The notes: a model not told the origin generated them from the sequence alone. A stretch of DNA of 32,078 bases from a virus (IMGVR_UViG_3300025168_000359:1-32078); one strand, 5' to 3'. Positions 14,401-22,972 are shown, counted from the stretch's first letter. Translations and numbers: made by a program.

Positions 14401-14961
14401 TTCATAGATAGGTGCAGAAGCTATACCAGCGCCTACAGTAAGAGGAAGAACAAGTGCTACAGCACCAGTAACAACAGCAGGTGCGCCAGCCATAGCTACA
14501 GGAACTGCAGCTAGACCAGCAGCTACAGGTAGACCTACTGATCCTAAACCATCAGCTACCATATCTTTTAAAAGTAAACCACCACGGTCAAGAGCAGCAC
14601 CTACATCACCATCAGGACCATATGCTGCTTCAATCTCATCTAAGCCTGTAGTAAAGCTGGCTGTTCTTTGAGGTTGACCATGCATTGCAATATCAGCATC
14701 TTGTTTTATAGATGTACGTATTGCCCATTTTTCTAAATCTTCTAAACCAAATTCTTGAGCAAACAAACCAATACTATCAGCTATATTTTTTTCTGATTGT
14801 TGATAAGAACGTCCAAGTCTATTAGAAAAACTATCCACTTCTTCCGCAGAAACAACAGAAGGAGTTTCTTTGGAAAAAGATTGCGGATTTAATAAAGGCC
14901 TATCTGCAATTCCTAATCGTTCAGCTAAATTAGAAGAAGGTGGTGATAAAAGTTCTGACAC
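11431..14961 (-). CDS. Large internal virion (DNA ejection) protein
   Basis: At 1176 aa this is the second largest protein here and sits where T7 has its gp15/gp16 core proteins, at the end of the virion gene run. It has a strongly hydrophobic region at about residues 143-183 (SVGLPVAAGLAAVPVAMAGA is part of it), an amphipathic EGVTEGAQEFLQ helix, long charged helical stretches, and a second hydrophobic helix near the C terminus (YTIALSSIIAVSMAMQ). This mix resembles large polyvalent or ejection proteins that insert into the host envelope. I see no transglycosylase motif in it; that activity is in the protein at 19620. Its start overlaps the stop of the previous gene by 1 nt. The role is inferred from size, composition and position. 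Confidence 0.65.
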   Translation of the reverse strand: MSELLSPPSSNLAERLGIADRPLLNPQSFSKETPSVVSAEEVDSFSNRLGRSYQQSEKNIADSIGLFAQEFGLEDLEKWAIRTSIKQDADIAMHGQPQRTASFTTGLDEIEAAYGPDGDVGAALDRGGLLLKDMVADGLGSVGLPVAAGLAAVPVAMAGAPAVVTGAVALVLPLTVGAGIASAPIYEEAKKLDASEEDARRFGLVGGLASGLLDRVGAGIILSNLIKQFGKKAITDELANEVGKSAAKAAVESAGRVTSDIAKGSAKGIVGEGVTEGAQEFLQMSAAGLAADKGIMPYDMEIATKRLIDAAALGSVTGGTLGAGSSFVSGRMKRDLAEKELEEKEKITKLENLVNDDEIAKVESFTGTLREGKRMNTSQKIRGAFRSAISPLRGLFDTGGEQGGRLVNSLDNYYDKLSAAVGKDARQTFQDPETGENIEGLVGVFDSLRRSVKLPFQKAISPKVNKRLSDVLTNKVDVDPDPNIMKAARNIREFLGTTELDPDTGKPLPSIKITRSMVRELLMNPEITQEQSVSFGKINPNTGQFFVDQRVFEAVKGRVSQARSELEERVGQSPQEETLIFETVEKDLKPFIGEVLYKPTATGKYKELVDAGSDMQFISGYLPTMIKTGPLNRRKLIRILQEEGLTKQASASVAENIESNEGMYNPQDIKLNLDDYRTPDKRVSSNTESFEMGRTLQDRVRNRLYDEGLIETDVEGILYRYMLDSNKKIQSQNLKKVIQETVPKLVEENNITAAEVDRVESLFNAIQGKYQPLKDKNLQAIQKWTLTGQYIYTLPLVGLTALSEPLIILSRINPKYALFGSAQAGYNALANGLRKVFPKLPKTEAEKAFQGIVQGLDGTLAERFGDLAGVTVSRKVSNAFFRATLLTTITQISRDMAFQAARLQMRDDLRTIRRYEDSDTPKTKEFTNARKRLTAQGLVKPMDDTLQDWANGLYEGRGAPELIRQAMSKTVDEFIMAPNAVNRPLWMSNPHLAWAAQLKGFLATFGNTVGTRLWRDIAVPLSKGRIPAADMMKYTIALSSIIAVSMAMQALRDQIRYGDDADDSPFSQLDGKEKIIEALLRSNIFGVATVPFDALSAEKYGSNFYESILGPSASQFANIAEAGGSYVLSDDSRKLAKEISNLIPLLRNIPMSRDIKQEFVDAWEERLENFKDRIVN

Positions 14962-17900
14962 TAGTTTTCACCCATAGCTACTCTTATTGCTGCTTCAGTA
15001 GCCATAGCATCTCTTTTTGGTCCTATAATTCCTTCTTGTGATGCAGCGTAATATGCTGATTTAAAAGCTTGTCTTGGCGCTGCTTTTTTTAACTTATTAC
15101 TTCCTAAGAAAGGAATCATAGATTCAGTAAAAATACTTTTACCTTCATCTGACTCAAGATACTCTTTAGGAAATCTTTCTGGTTTAGTTGCATCATTATA
15201 ATATTTTATATAATTTTTCTCTCCATCTCTACCTGTCCAATTAGTTGCTGCGTTAGCTAAATCTAAGTTTAATTTTGATTTTCCTTCTGTAGCTTGTCGT
15301 TGCTCTTTAATTTGCTTTAACTGTAAGCTTAACAAGGAAGCATAATTTTTATCTTTAGTGTTAGCAATCATGCCTTTTATTTCCATCTCTTTAAGATCAA
15401 GACTTCTGTTTTTATAGTAATTATCAATTTGTTTATCAGTAAAATTCAACTCTTCTTTTAAATCTCTACGATCAAGAGAAGAAGCTTTCATCATTAATGA
15501 TCGTTGCTTATCATTAAGTTTAGATAGATTAGATACTAGTTTAGAATCTACAGCACCTTTACCAATAGCCTGAAGGAACGTCTGTCCTCCCGGTTGAGCA
15601 AGTATACTAAATCCTAAATTCATAAGTTCTAAGTATTTATCTTGATCTAATCCTTCTCTTAAATCCATCAAATCTTTTCTTTCTTGCTTAGTCATATCCT
15701 CCATCTTCGCCATAAGTTCTTCTTTCTTAGCGAAAGGATCAACCATAGAAATAACGTTAGTAAAATCTCCAGCTACTGGTTCAGTTGTATCTACTCCTAG
15801 AGATATAGCTTCTAATCTAGCTTGATCACCTATAGCTATAGGATCGCTATCTCTATCTCCTGTATCCATATCCATTGATACATCTTGTATTGTTTCTTGT
15901 TCAACAATTTTATCATCTGGACCTGTACTTTCATCCAAGCCAATAATATTTGTATTCTCCAAAACTTCTTCTGTAGGTTGTGTTGTAGTTTTCATACTCT
16001 GTGGAAGAGGTACAGTAGGCGAAGTTGGAACACGGCTTGGATCAAAACTAACACGATTAGGTCTTAGTTCTGATGACTGTCCACTTATAGCAGCATCGTC
16101 TGCTAATGCTTCAGGCTTATCTAAACTTTTTAAACGCCTTAATTCTTTGATTAAAGGAATTTGTCTTTCATCTATACTACTATAATCTTTATCTAGTTCT
16201 TGTAATCTTCCCGGCCTGTCTTCATCACGCTCACCAAAAGCATAATCCACTCCCTGACCAATCTTTTCTCCTACAACTGATAGTCTATTTAAAACTCCTT
16301 CTTCAGTAGGCATAATATTAAGGCCATAAGGCCGTCCTGTTTCAGATTCTAAACTTCTTATCATCTTATTTCTTTGCTCGACTGAAGGCAAGCTTCTTTG
16401 TATTTGACGCATATCGTCTGCTACATCTCTAGTTAAAGGTGTTCCCGGTTTTTCAAAAGAAGAAAGTTCAGAGTTTTTTGTTTCTTCTACTCCAGCAGGG
16501 AAAGGGTCTGGTAGTGCTAATGCCCGATGCATCGACCGTCTTCCTTCTTTTTGTACAGCTTTTCTTTTAGTTAACTCATCTGTTACCATTTTAATAGAAA
16601 AATTAGGATTGCCTGAAGCCTTAATTAATTCATCCATACTTAATCTTGAAATAATATCTTTCTGAGTACCATCAGAACTACCACCTCCTGTTTCACCACC
16701 AACAGCCAACCTAACTGTACCACCATTGGCTAAGTGTTTTAGTCCTAGTAATCCACCTTTCTTAAAACCAAATGATCCTACATTACCACCAAAGTTAGCT
16801 GGTTGTGCACCCATTCCCGGTGCAGTATTCATGCTGGCAAGCTTCTGTTGTCCTTGAGCAATAGCATTAGTTGCACCTAAAGCTAGTCCTTGAATTTGTT
16901 TTAGTTGTTCCTCTACAGTAGCTGCTTCTTGATTCTCTTGTTGACGAACAAACTGTTGACCTTGAGATAAAGGTTGACGTTCTACTTGAGTAAGAGGATC
17001 ATTCTGTGCACGTTCAGAGATAGCTTCTGTCTGGCTTTCTAGTACAGTTCCACCAGCAGGAAGACCGCCTTCTGCTAGACCAACCAAGCCACCTTGAGCA
17101 TTACCACCAAATGCTTTAAATGCTCCTAATCCAGCAGCGCCTAGACCTGCAGCTTGAGAAAGAAATGATGGTGCAGGTTGTTGACTAGATGCTCGTTGTA
17201 ATGTACTAGCAGGAATAGGTTGTGCATAACCACGAACAATAGACTGATAGTCTTGCAAAGTACGTTCAGGAAATGACCTACCAATTTCAAATTCTTGTGC
17301 AGCAATATCTATACCTGCTTGACCTAATGCTTGTTTCTGTGCACCTACAGCCTCAAGTCCAGTAATTTCACGTAGGCGTTGTCCCGGTACTTGTGAACCT
17401 AATCCCATAAACTGTGCGCCAGCCTGTCGTTCACGCTCACGCTGTTGTTGTAGTCGTGCCTGTGCATCTTCAAATGCAGCAGCTTGACCACGTGCTTGAA
17501 TATCTCCTAACCTTTGTTGTAGATTACGTGCTTGTTCTGCTTCAAGGATAGCATGACGAGAACCACCAAAACCACCAGCTTGAACAGCAGAGGCACCTAT
17601 GTTCTGAGTCTCTACATCACCTTGCCGTAAAGCTTCTCTGGTTTGTACATCTATTACATTCTGCATAAAGGGATTCATTAATTCATTTACAGATTCAGAG
17701 GTAGGTGCTTGTGCACTAGAGGCAGTTAAACCTGTAGCAAGATCATAGAATGGTTGTCCTGCTCCTTGAAGGTCTTTAATACCTTGAAAAGCAGTTAGTT
17801 GCTCTTCAGTAAAGTCAGAAAGTCGTGGACCTTGAAAAGGAACATAACCTTCTTCTTCTCTACGTTCTTGAATAGCTCTAGATTTCTCAAGAATATCAGT

Positions 17901-18188
17901 GATAAAAGGTTTAAGTTCATCAGGGATAGTGGCTTGTTGAGTAACAGTAGATGTAGCCGGGGGAGGAGGAGGAGGTGAACCACCACCACCAAACTGCACA
18001 AGATTAGTATTAGGATTAATTGTTCCTGAACCACCCATTGCACGTAAGACTGCCATCTCTTGCTTATTAACATGAGCAAGTTCTGTATCACCATCAATAC
18101 CTTTGCAAGCTAAGTCTTCATACAAAGTATTATACAGGCAAATCTTATCTGCAATTGTAAGTTCACTAACTAATTTATTCAAGTCCAT
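14961..18188 (-). CDS. Internal virion protein with NPxT motif and Gly-rich linkers
   Basis: The 1075-aa protein is started at the ATG at 18188; a GTG 3 nt earlier overlaps the previous stop. Residues about 34-66 carry GDTELAHVNKQEMAVL followed by GGSGTINPNTNL, a motif also found in the 956-aa protein upstream. A polyproline run follows. An Ala/Gln/Arg-rich helical region (about 150-330) contains GGFGGSRHA. Two Gly-rich stretches then appear: QGGLVGLAEGG, and GGLLGLKHLANGG with RLAVGGE. The C-terminal half is charged and helical. No catalytic motif is seen. It is most likely a structural or ejected core protein comparable in position to T7 gp14-gp16, but no homologue is recognised with confidence. 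Confidence 0.62.
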   Translation of the reverse strand: MDLNKLVSELTIADKICLYNTLYEDLACKGIDGDTELAHVNKQEMAVLRAMGGSGTINPNTNLVQFGGGGSPPPPPPATSTVTQQATIPDELKPFITDILEKSRAIQERREEEGYVPFQGPRLSDFTEEQLTAFQGIKDLQGAGQPFYDLATGLTASSAQAPTSESVNELMNPFMQNVIDVQTREALRQGDVETQNIGASAVQAGGFGGSRHAILEAEQARNLQQRLGDIQARGQAAAFEDAQARLQQQRERERQAGAQFMGLGSQVPGQRLREITGLEAVGAQKQALGQAGIDIAAQEFEIGRSFPERTLQDYQSIVRGYAQPIPASTLQRASSQQPAPSFLSQAAGLGAAGLGAFKAFGGNAQGGLVGLAEGGLPAGGTVLESQTEAISERAQNDPLTQVERQPLSQGQQFVRQQENQEAATVEEQLKQIQGLALGATNAIAQGQQKLASMNTAPGMGAQPANFGGNVGSFGFKKGGLLGLKHLANGGTVRLAVGGETGGGSSDGTQKDIISRLSMDELIKASGNPNFSIKMVTDELTKRKAVQKEGRRSMHRALALPDPFPAGVEETKNSELSSFEKPGTPLTRDVADDMRQIQRSLPSVEQRNKMIRSLESETGRPYGLNIMPTEEGVLNRLSVVGEKIGQGVDYAFGERDEDRPGRLQELDKDYSSIDERQIPLIKELRRLKSLDKPEALADDAAISGQSSELRPNRVSFDPSRVPTSPTVPLPQSMKTTTQPTEEVLENTNIIGLDESTGPDDKIVEQETIQDVSMDMDTGDRDSDPIAIGDQARLEAISLGVDTTEPVAGDFTNVISMVDPFAKKEELMAKMEDMTKQERKDLMDLREGLDQDKYLELMNLGFSILAQPGGQTFLQAIGKGAVDSKLVSNLSKLNDKQRSLMMKASSLDRRDLKEELNFTDKQIDNYYKNRSLDLKEMEIKGMIANTKDKNYASLLSLQLKQIKEQRQATEGKSKLNLDLANAATNWTGRDGEKNYIKYYNDATKPERFPKEYLESDEGKSIFTESMIPFLGSNKLKKAAPRQAFKSAYYAASQEGIIGPKRDAMATEAAIRVAMGEN

Positions 18189-18190
18189 CA

Positions 18191-18619
18191 CTATATATCC
18201 CTTGTTATAACAGTGTAGTATTTTTTAAAGTTATATTTCTTAGTCATCTTTAACCAACCATCTCTAGCATAGCCTTCTATTCTTTTTATTCCTAACTCTC
18301 TTGCCCATTTAATTATAGGAGAGTCATCACTCATTCCGTAATCAAACCATTTCTTAATTGTATGTGGCTTAGTACCAATGAAAGGCATGGACAAAGCTTT
18401 AAAGTTAGGATACTCTAATATCTGAGTAATACATATTCCAAACATACCGTCTTCTTCATCTGCTGCTACCCACAATTGTTGTTGACCATGTATGAGTGAG
18501 TAGTATATGTCTTCTATATTTCTTTCTCCCATACTTCTATCTAATGGTTTTTGTATAAAATCTTTAATGTAAGGCCAAGTAACTTCTATGCAATTAGTTT
18601 CTATTTTTATTAAGTTCAT
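18191..18619 (-). CDS. Small GNAT-like / T7 gp13-like virion protein, copy 1
   Basis: The 142-aa protein is a paralogue of the product of 19182-19619. Shared positions include WPY, KPLDRS-x-GE, an I-E-x-IY segment, LW[IV], SPI and RDG[WF]. The alternation of short strands and helices, and a C-terminal RDGWLKMTKKYNFKKY, suggest a GNAT acetyltransferase-like fold, as also seen in T7 gp13, a small protein encoded next to the internal core genes. No acetyl-CoA binding loop is obvious, so it may be structural or an assembly factor. It is separated from its paralogue only by a proline-rich gene. Confidence 0.55.
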   Translation of the reverse strand: MNLIKIETNCIEVTWPYIKDFIQKPLDRSMGERNIEDIYYSLIHGQQQLWVAADEEDGMFGICITQILEYPNFKALSMPFIGTKPHTIKKWFDYGMSDDSPIIKWARELGIKRIEGYARDGWLKMTKKYNFKKYYTVITRDI

Positions 18620-18623
18620 TTAC

Positions 18624-19181
18624 TCAGTAGGGTAGCATTGGATTAGGCTGCATATTTATAGGAAGCTGATTAGTAATTTGCTCAGGGTTATTGTACGGAG
18701 TACGATTTTTACCTAGCGCAGGAGGGGCAGGACGCTGTTGCGGAACCACGGGTGGTAGTCCACCAACAAATGGTGGTGTCGGTGGAGTTTGACTAGTAAC
18801 ATTAGCAGTTCCCACACCCGGCATTTTTCCACCAGAAGGTGGAGGCATTCCCGGTCCTAGTATATCACTTTCATAAGTAGTATTAATTGGAGAAGGCGGC
18901 ATTGGTATCGGCGGCGGTGTAGGCATTCCTTGCATAGGTGGTCTAGTAGCTACCGCTGGCAAAGAGGAAGGAGGAGTAGGCACTGATGGTACAGGACTTG
19001 GAAGACCAGAAAAGCTAGGTGGTACAGCAGGTGCAGGAGAAGCACTAGGCGCACTCATAGGATTACCTGTCTTACCTCCTAGTCCATAATTATTAGCAGG
19101 AAAAGAACTAGGAGAAGACAACTGACCTTGTTGCTCCGCTGTTCTTGCTAACTGTGTACTACCTAACGATGACTGACCCAT
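18624..19181 (-). CDS. Proline-rich, probably disordered virion protein
   Basis: About a quarter of the 185 residues are proline, mixed with Gly, Ser, Ala and Thr in runs such as PTPPPIPMPPSP and GMPPPSGG. No hydrophobic core or known domain is visible, so the protein is expected to be intrinsically disordered. It is not a shadow ORF: it fits exactly between two paralogous genes (0-nt and 4-nt gaps) with its own ATG. A linker, scaffold or core-filling role in the virion is plausible but not shown. Confidence 0.65.
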   Translation of the reverse strand: MGQSSLGSTQLARTAEQQGQLSSPSSFPANNYGLGGKTGNPMSAPSASPAPAVPPSFSGLPSPVPSVPTPPSSLPAVATRPPMQGMPTPPPIPMPPSPINTTYESDILGPGMPPPSGGKMPGVGTANVTSQTPPTPPFVGGLPPVVPQQRPAPPALGKNRTPYNNPEQITNQLPINMQPNPMLPY

Positions 19182-19619
19182 TTACTTTTCCTCTAACATT
19201 TTGTTTAATACTGTAGCTGTTTTATTAAAACCATATTTACTTAATATCTTTACAAAACCATCTCGTACAATAGTTTCTATTCTAACACAATTTTGTTCTT
19301 TAGCATATTTTAGAATAGGAGAATCTTTATTCCAACATTTATCTACCCACTCTTTAACTTTAAACCCTTCACCACCTACTAAAATAATCTGATATACTTT
19401 TTGCATAGGATAAATTACAATCTGTGCAGTGCAGACTGTGATAATTTTATTATCTGTATCCTTTACAATCCATAAATCTTGATGTCCTTCTGCTAAATAA
19501 GAATATATATGTTCTACTTCCAGTTCACCAAAACTTCTATCTAAAGGTTTTTTAAGTAACTCTGATACATAAGGCCATATAAAAGGTACAAGGTCCGTGT
19601 CTATTTTAATAATTTTCAT
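19182..19619 (-). CDS. Small GNAT-like / T7 gp13-like virion protein, copy 2
   Basis: This 145-aa protein is paralogous to the product of 18191-18619 over its whole length. Examples are FIWPYVSELLKKPLDRSFGE against VTWPYIKDFIQKPLDRSMGE, and IVRDGFVKILSKYGFNK near the end. It is clearly diverged at many positions, so the duplication is not recent. The fold looks GNAT-like, with no certain CoA-binding loop. The gene directly abuts its neighbours on both sides, indicating one polycistronic unit with the internal virion genes. Confidence 0.55.
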   Translation of the reverse strand: MKIIKIDTDLVPFIWPYVSELLKKPLDRSFGELEVEHIYSYLAEGHQDLWIVKDTDNKIITVCTAQIVIYPMQKVYQIILVGGEGFKVKEWVDKCWNKDSPILKYAKEQNCVRIETIVRDGFVKILSKYGFNKTATVLNKMLEEK

Positions 19620-22490
19620 TTATACTAACTGTGATAGTCCTTGTTGTGGATTCATTTGTTTCTGTTGCTCAGGTGTACCAAAGGACTGTTGTCTAATACC
19701 CTTCATAAAATGATCTAGCTGCTCTGCTCCTGCATTGGAAGAACCATTACCTAACATAGCCACTACATCTGCAGGTATAACATATTCATCCCTACTTAGC
19801 AACGCTTTATCAGGATTGTTACCCTCTACTTCAAATAGTATTTCGTCGGACATACCATCACCTTGACCTATCACCTGTCCTTCATAGTATTGACCTGTGC
19901 TTCCTCCCTGTGCATAGTACTGACCAATCCCTCCTCCTGCTGACCGCTGAATAAAATTAGGAAGCAGTTGTTTAACTGTCTCTAATAATGAATCGGTAGA
20001 AGTTTTATCTCCTTCACTATCTACTTTCGCAGGATTAGGTATATCAGGTGAATCACTCAATGCTATTTGTTGACCAACATAAATTTTATCTTTATCAGAT
20101 ATTTCAGCTAAGTTAAAATTCATTAAATCATCTACAGATATGCCTGATTTAGAAGCTAGTGCGCTTAAAGTATCTCCTGACTGTACAGTATATTTTTTAT
20201 CTGAGCGAGTATCTTGCATACCTTCAGTAATTATTTCTTCTTGAGGCAAAGAAGCTAATCCAATATTTGGTGTAGTGGTTGTTGTACTTTCAGTAAAGAA
20301 TATTTTATTTGCTCTTTCTGCTGTAGGTTTATGTGTTTTACCTTTAGTATGATGGTACATACTATAAGCATCTACCATAGCTTGCTGATCACCCCCAGCA
20401 ATTTTACTTAAATACTTATCACTTCCTGTTTGTTTATTTATATTTCCAAAGAACAATTCTCGTTCTTGTTCAGGAGTTAAAGACAATATATTTTTTTCTA
20501 AATCTTTTGTACTCTTAGTGGAGTTTTTATTTAAAGTCCTTAACCATTCAGGAACATCCTGTTTCATATCTATATAAGAAGCTATGGTTCTATTCACAGC
20601 AGTTTTTACTGAACCATGCTTACCTTTTTTGGCATTAGGATTAACCTTAGTTAACCATTGGAAATTTCCTCTGGCACTGCTGTCTGGATTAATTCTCCCT
20701 CCCCCGCTTTCCACCTCTTCTGTTTTTTCAGCAAACTCTAAGAAAGGAGAGTAATCTTTTACATTTAGTCTTTTCATTATTGCTTGTAAAGATATAGGTA
20801 ATGAGGGCATTTGTTCTGGTTGCTCACCTATATTAAAATCGGAAATGCTCCTACCAGTACTATAACGAGGATAATTTGCATCTAGCATACCTCCTTCATT
20901 TAAACCTGTTAATCCAGTAGTTCCTTTTTGTTGTTCTTCTTTTTGCTTCTCTCCAGTAATCCTGTTCATTGCCATCATTAAACCTTTGGCAAAAGAATTA
21001 GCTTGTAGTCCTGTATCAGATGGAAGACCAGTAGGCGGTCCACCTTCACGTGGCATACCTCCTGTATTTAATCCTACTAAGCCACCTTGATTAACGAACC
21101 TATGTGGTGAGAAAGGTTGGAACTGTGTATCCCCTGCTCCACGTAGCATACGTTCTTGTATCTCTTCAAATGTTTCTGCTCTGGGTCTACCTCCTACTAA
21201 TGTTCTTTCTCTTGGAGTATAAGTAGAGAAGGTAGACTCTAAGTCTTCACTTTCTGGTGGGATATAAGGATCAGCAGTAAGCATTGCACCTGCTACAGGA
21301 AGACCTATACCCTTTGCCATTGCAGCAGGGTTGTTACCAAAAGCTTGGAACTTTTCTGCCATAGTAGCATCACCCGGAGTATAACCATAAGCAATTTGTT
21401 CTGATCTAGTTAATCCTTCTGCAGGAATTTTACCTTTAAAAAATTCATTAAAGCTACCCTGATCATAATATTCTCCCGGTTTAAACTTAGTTATCCCATC
21501 ACCTGTTAAATTTCTTGTACCTACTATCTGTTGGCGTGCTTCCGTCAAGGGGTTATTACTTAATACTGAATCAAAAGCATTAGGTTGATTAGCTATTCCT
21601 GTTGATTGCGAACCTATATAAGAAGATGGACCTTGGTATCCTGCATCAAAAACTGTAGGTGTTGCTTCTAGTGAAGGAAGTGAAGAATATTGTAAAGCAT
21701 TAGATAATGAACCTGCTCCTGTACTAGATACTCCTAAATTAGTAGCTTGTTGCACAGGAGTAGCAAAGTTAATAGAAGGCATTACACCTTCTGCTGCCAT
21801 ACTTTGCATTGCGGACGCACCTGATAATCCTGTTCCTGCTACAGTAGTAGCCATAGGAGCAGCTACCTGACCTGCTCCTGCAGCAATACTAGCTTCTGCT
21901 GCTATTCCGCCGCCACCACCAGCAAGACCTTCTGCACCAAAGGAAGGACCACCACCTGCAATAGCACCACCACCAAAAGTCATAAAGCCACTAAGTAGAG
22001 ATTGTTCTAAACTATTACCCATACCCATGCTAGTACCAAAGGTAGCTAAACCACCCAGACCTGCTGCCATCAATGGTGCCATTGTACCACCAGAGGCAAT
22101 CGTAACTGCAGTACCTACTAAAGCAGGAATTAAAGATTTAAAACTAAATGCTTCAGGTAATCCTGTATCGGGATTAACTGTTAACTGACCTAAAGAAGAT
22201 AAGCCTTGTAGTTCATCATCCCTAACATGAAGTAGATGTGTATCTCCAAACCTACCCTTTTCTTCTAACTCTTCTGCTATGTCAGCATAAGGAGGTTTTT
22301 CTGGTTGCAACATACCACCTTCTGCTCTACCTAATACAGGTAAACCAGTTTGAGGATTAAACCCTTGACCACGCATAGCCGTTATCTGTGCTGCTTCCAT
22401 AGGAGACATATGCATTAGTATAGGATTAGTAGGGTCTTTCATAGCTAGTAAGCGGGGTATACCCTGTTGTGGTGGTTGCATATAAGCCAT
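19620..22490 (-). CDS. Virion-associated peptidoglycan hydrolase: NPxTGLP motifs, transglycosylase-like and LysM domains
   Basis: The 956-aa protein is modular. Two copies of an H-x-x-x-x-E...NPxTGLP motif lie at about residues 27-51 and 82-112. A Gly/Ala-rich hydrophobic region follows (about 118-235), which could cross a membrane. Gly-rich linkers come next (QGGLVGLNTGG, GLTGLNEGG). A lysozyme/transglycosylase-like domain spans about 580-730, with candidate catalytic Glu594 in VESGGG and the nearby SSARGNFQW. A LysM domain lies at about 766-811 (YTVQSGDTLSALASKSG). The C-terminal module (874-932) has GQGDGMSDE and LSRDEYVIPADVVAMLGNGS, which I recognise as recurring in marine phage virion proteins. 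It probably makes a local hole in the cell wall during DNA entry. No separate endolysin is visible, so a lysis role cannot be excluded. Confidence 0.75.
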   Translation of the reverse strand: MAYMQPPQQGIPRLLAMKDPTNPILMHMSPMEAAQITAMRGQGFNPQTGLPVLGRAEGGMLQPEKPPYADIAEELEEKGRFGDTHLLHVRDDELQGLSSLGQLTVNPDTGLPEAFSFKSLIPALVGTAVTIASGGTMAPLMAAGLGGLATFGTSMGMGNSLEQSLLSGFMTFGGGAIAGGGPSFGAEGLAGGGGGIAAEASIAAGAGQVAAPMATTVAGTGLSGASAMQSMAAEGVMPSINFATPVQQATNLGVSSTGAGSLSNALQYSSLPSLEATPTVFDAGYQGPSSYIGSQSTGIANQPNAFDSVLSNNPLTEARQQIVGTRNLTGDGITKFKPGEYYDQGSFNEFFKGKIPAEGLTRSEQIAYGYTPGDATMAEKFQAFGNNPAAMAKGIGLPVAGAMLTADPYIPPESEDLESTFSTYTPRERTLVGGRPRAETFEEIQERMLRGAGDTQFQPFSPHRFVNQGGLVGLNTGGMPREGGPPTGLPSDTGLQANSFAKGLMMAMNRITGEKQKEEQQKGTTGLTGLNEGGMLDANYPRYSTGRSISDFNIGEQPEQMPSLPISLQAIMKRLNVKDYSPFLEFAEKTEEVESGGGRINPDSSARGNFQWLTKVNPNAKKGKHGSVKTAVNRTIASYIDMKQDVPEWLRTLNKNSTKSTKDLEKNILSLTPEQERELFFGNINKQTGSDKYLSKIAGGDQQAMVDAYSMYHHTKGKTHKPTAERANKIFFTESTTTTTPNIGLASLPQEEIITEGMQDTRSDKKYTVQSGDTLSALASKSGISVDDLMNFNLAEISDKDKIYVGQQIALSDSPDIPNPAKVDSEGDKTSTDSLLETVKQLLPNFIQRSAGGGIGQYYAQGGSTGQYYEGQVIGQGDGMSDEILFEVEGNNPDKALLSRDEYVIPADVVAMLGNGSSNAGAEQLDHFMKGIRQQSFGTPEQQKQMNPQQGLSQLV

Positions 22491-22703
22491 TTATAAAACT
22501 CTCTTTGGATTCATATAATTAGATTGTGCTAGTGTCATGTCTGCTTGCATGGTACTTTGATCATTATACAATGGTTGTTGCTTATTCACCATACCAGTAA
22601 TAGTAGTTGTATTACCAAAATAGTTAGGTTGCTCAGTTGCACCAGTATTCATATTCTCTAAGTAAGTATTATTTAATAAATCTTTATATGTTCTACTTGT
22701 CAT
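22491..22703 (-). CDS. Small virion-cluster protein of unknown function
   Basis: The 70-aa protein is polar, rich in Asn, Thr, Gln and Met (for example NTYLENMNTGATEQPNYFGN), without a hydrophobic core or known motif. It is kept as a gene because its start overlaps the previous stop by 1 nt and it abuts the next gene exactly. Such small proteins between head-tail and internal core genes are common in podoviruses. Function unknown. Confidence 0.6.
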   Translation of the reverse strand: MTSRTYKDLLNNTYLENMNTGATEQPNYFGNTTTITGMVNKQQPLYNDQSTMQADMTLAQSNYMNPKRVL

Positions 22704-22972
22704 TAGTTAAAGTCCACCCATCCTGTTCCACTCACAAATCCTCTAAACTTACCTGCACTTGCAGAGAATACTACATTGCCATTAGAAGGTCTTCCTATCG
22801 AAGCTACAGTAACTACTGTTAATATATTAGAAGCAGGTCTAGTATTCAATTCATTATCTCTTGTCTCTAACAAAAATTTTAATTCATCAGTATAAACTAT
22901 TAACTCTCTATAAAATCTTTGTAGTTCTTCTGGACGTAGTTCGCTGTAATCAGGTAAGTTAGGATAAAGCAT
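22703..22972 (-). CDS. Small virion protein with N-terminal helix and C-terminal beta part
   Basis: The 89-aa protein starts with a helical section (LRPEELQRFYRELIVYTDEL, residues about 12-31, continuing with charged residues). It ends in a beta-rich part (SASAGKFRGFVSGTGWVDF) of the type found in small trimeric or fibre-attached phage proteins. The pattern is familiar from marine phage contigs next to the tail or stabilisation protein gene, but I know of no function. It is coupled by 1-nt overlaps on both sides. Confidence 0.65.
   Translation of the reverse strand: MLYPNLPDYSELRPEELQRFYRELIVYTDELKFLLETRDNELNTRPASNILTVVTVASIGRPSNGNVVFSASAGKFRGFVSGTGWVDFN

Noticed and set aside
13832-14407. 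191-aa open frame on the + strand
   Set aside because: It lies entirely antisense to the 1176-aa internal virion gene, is rich in Ser/Pro/Ala as expected of an antisense frame, and has no supporting context.
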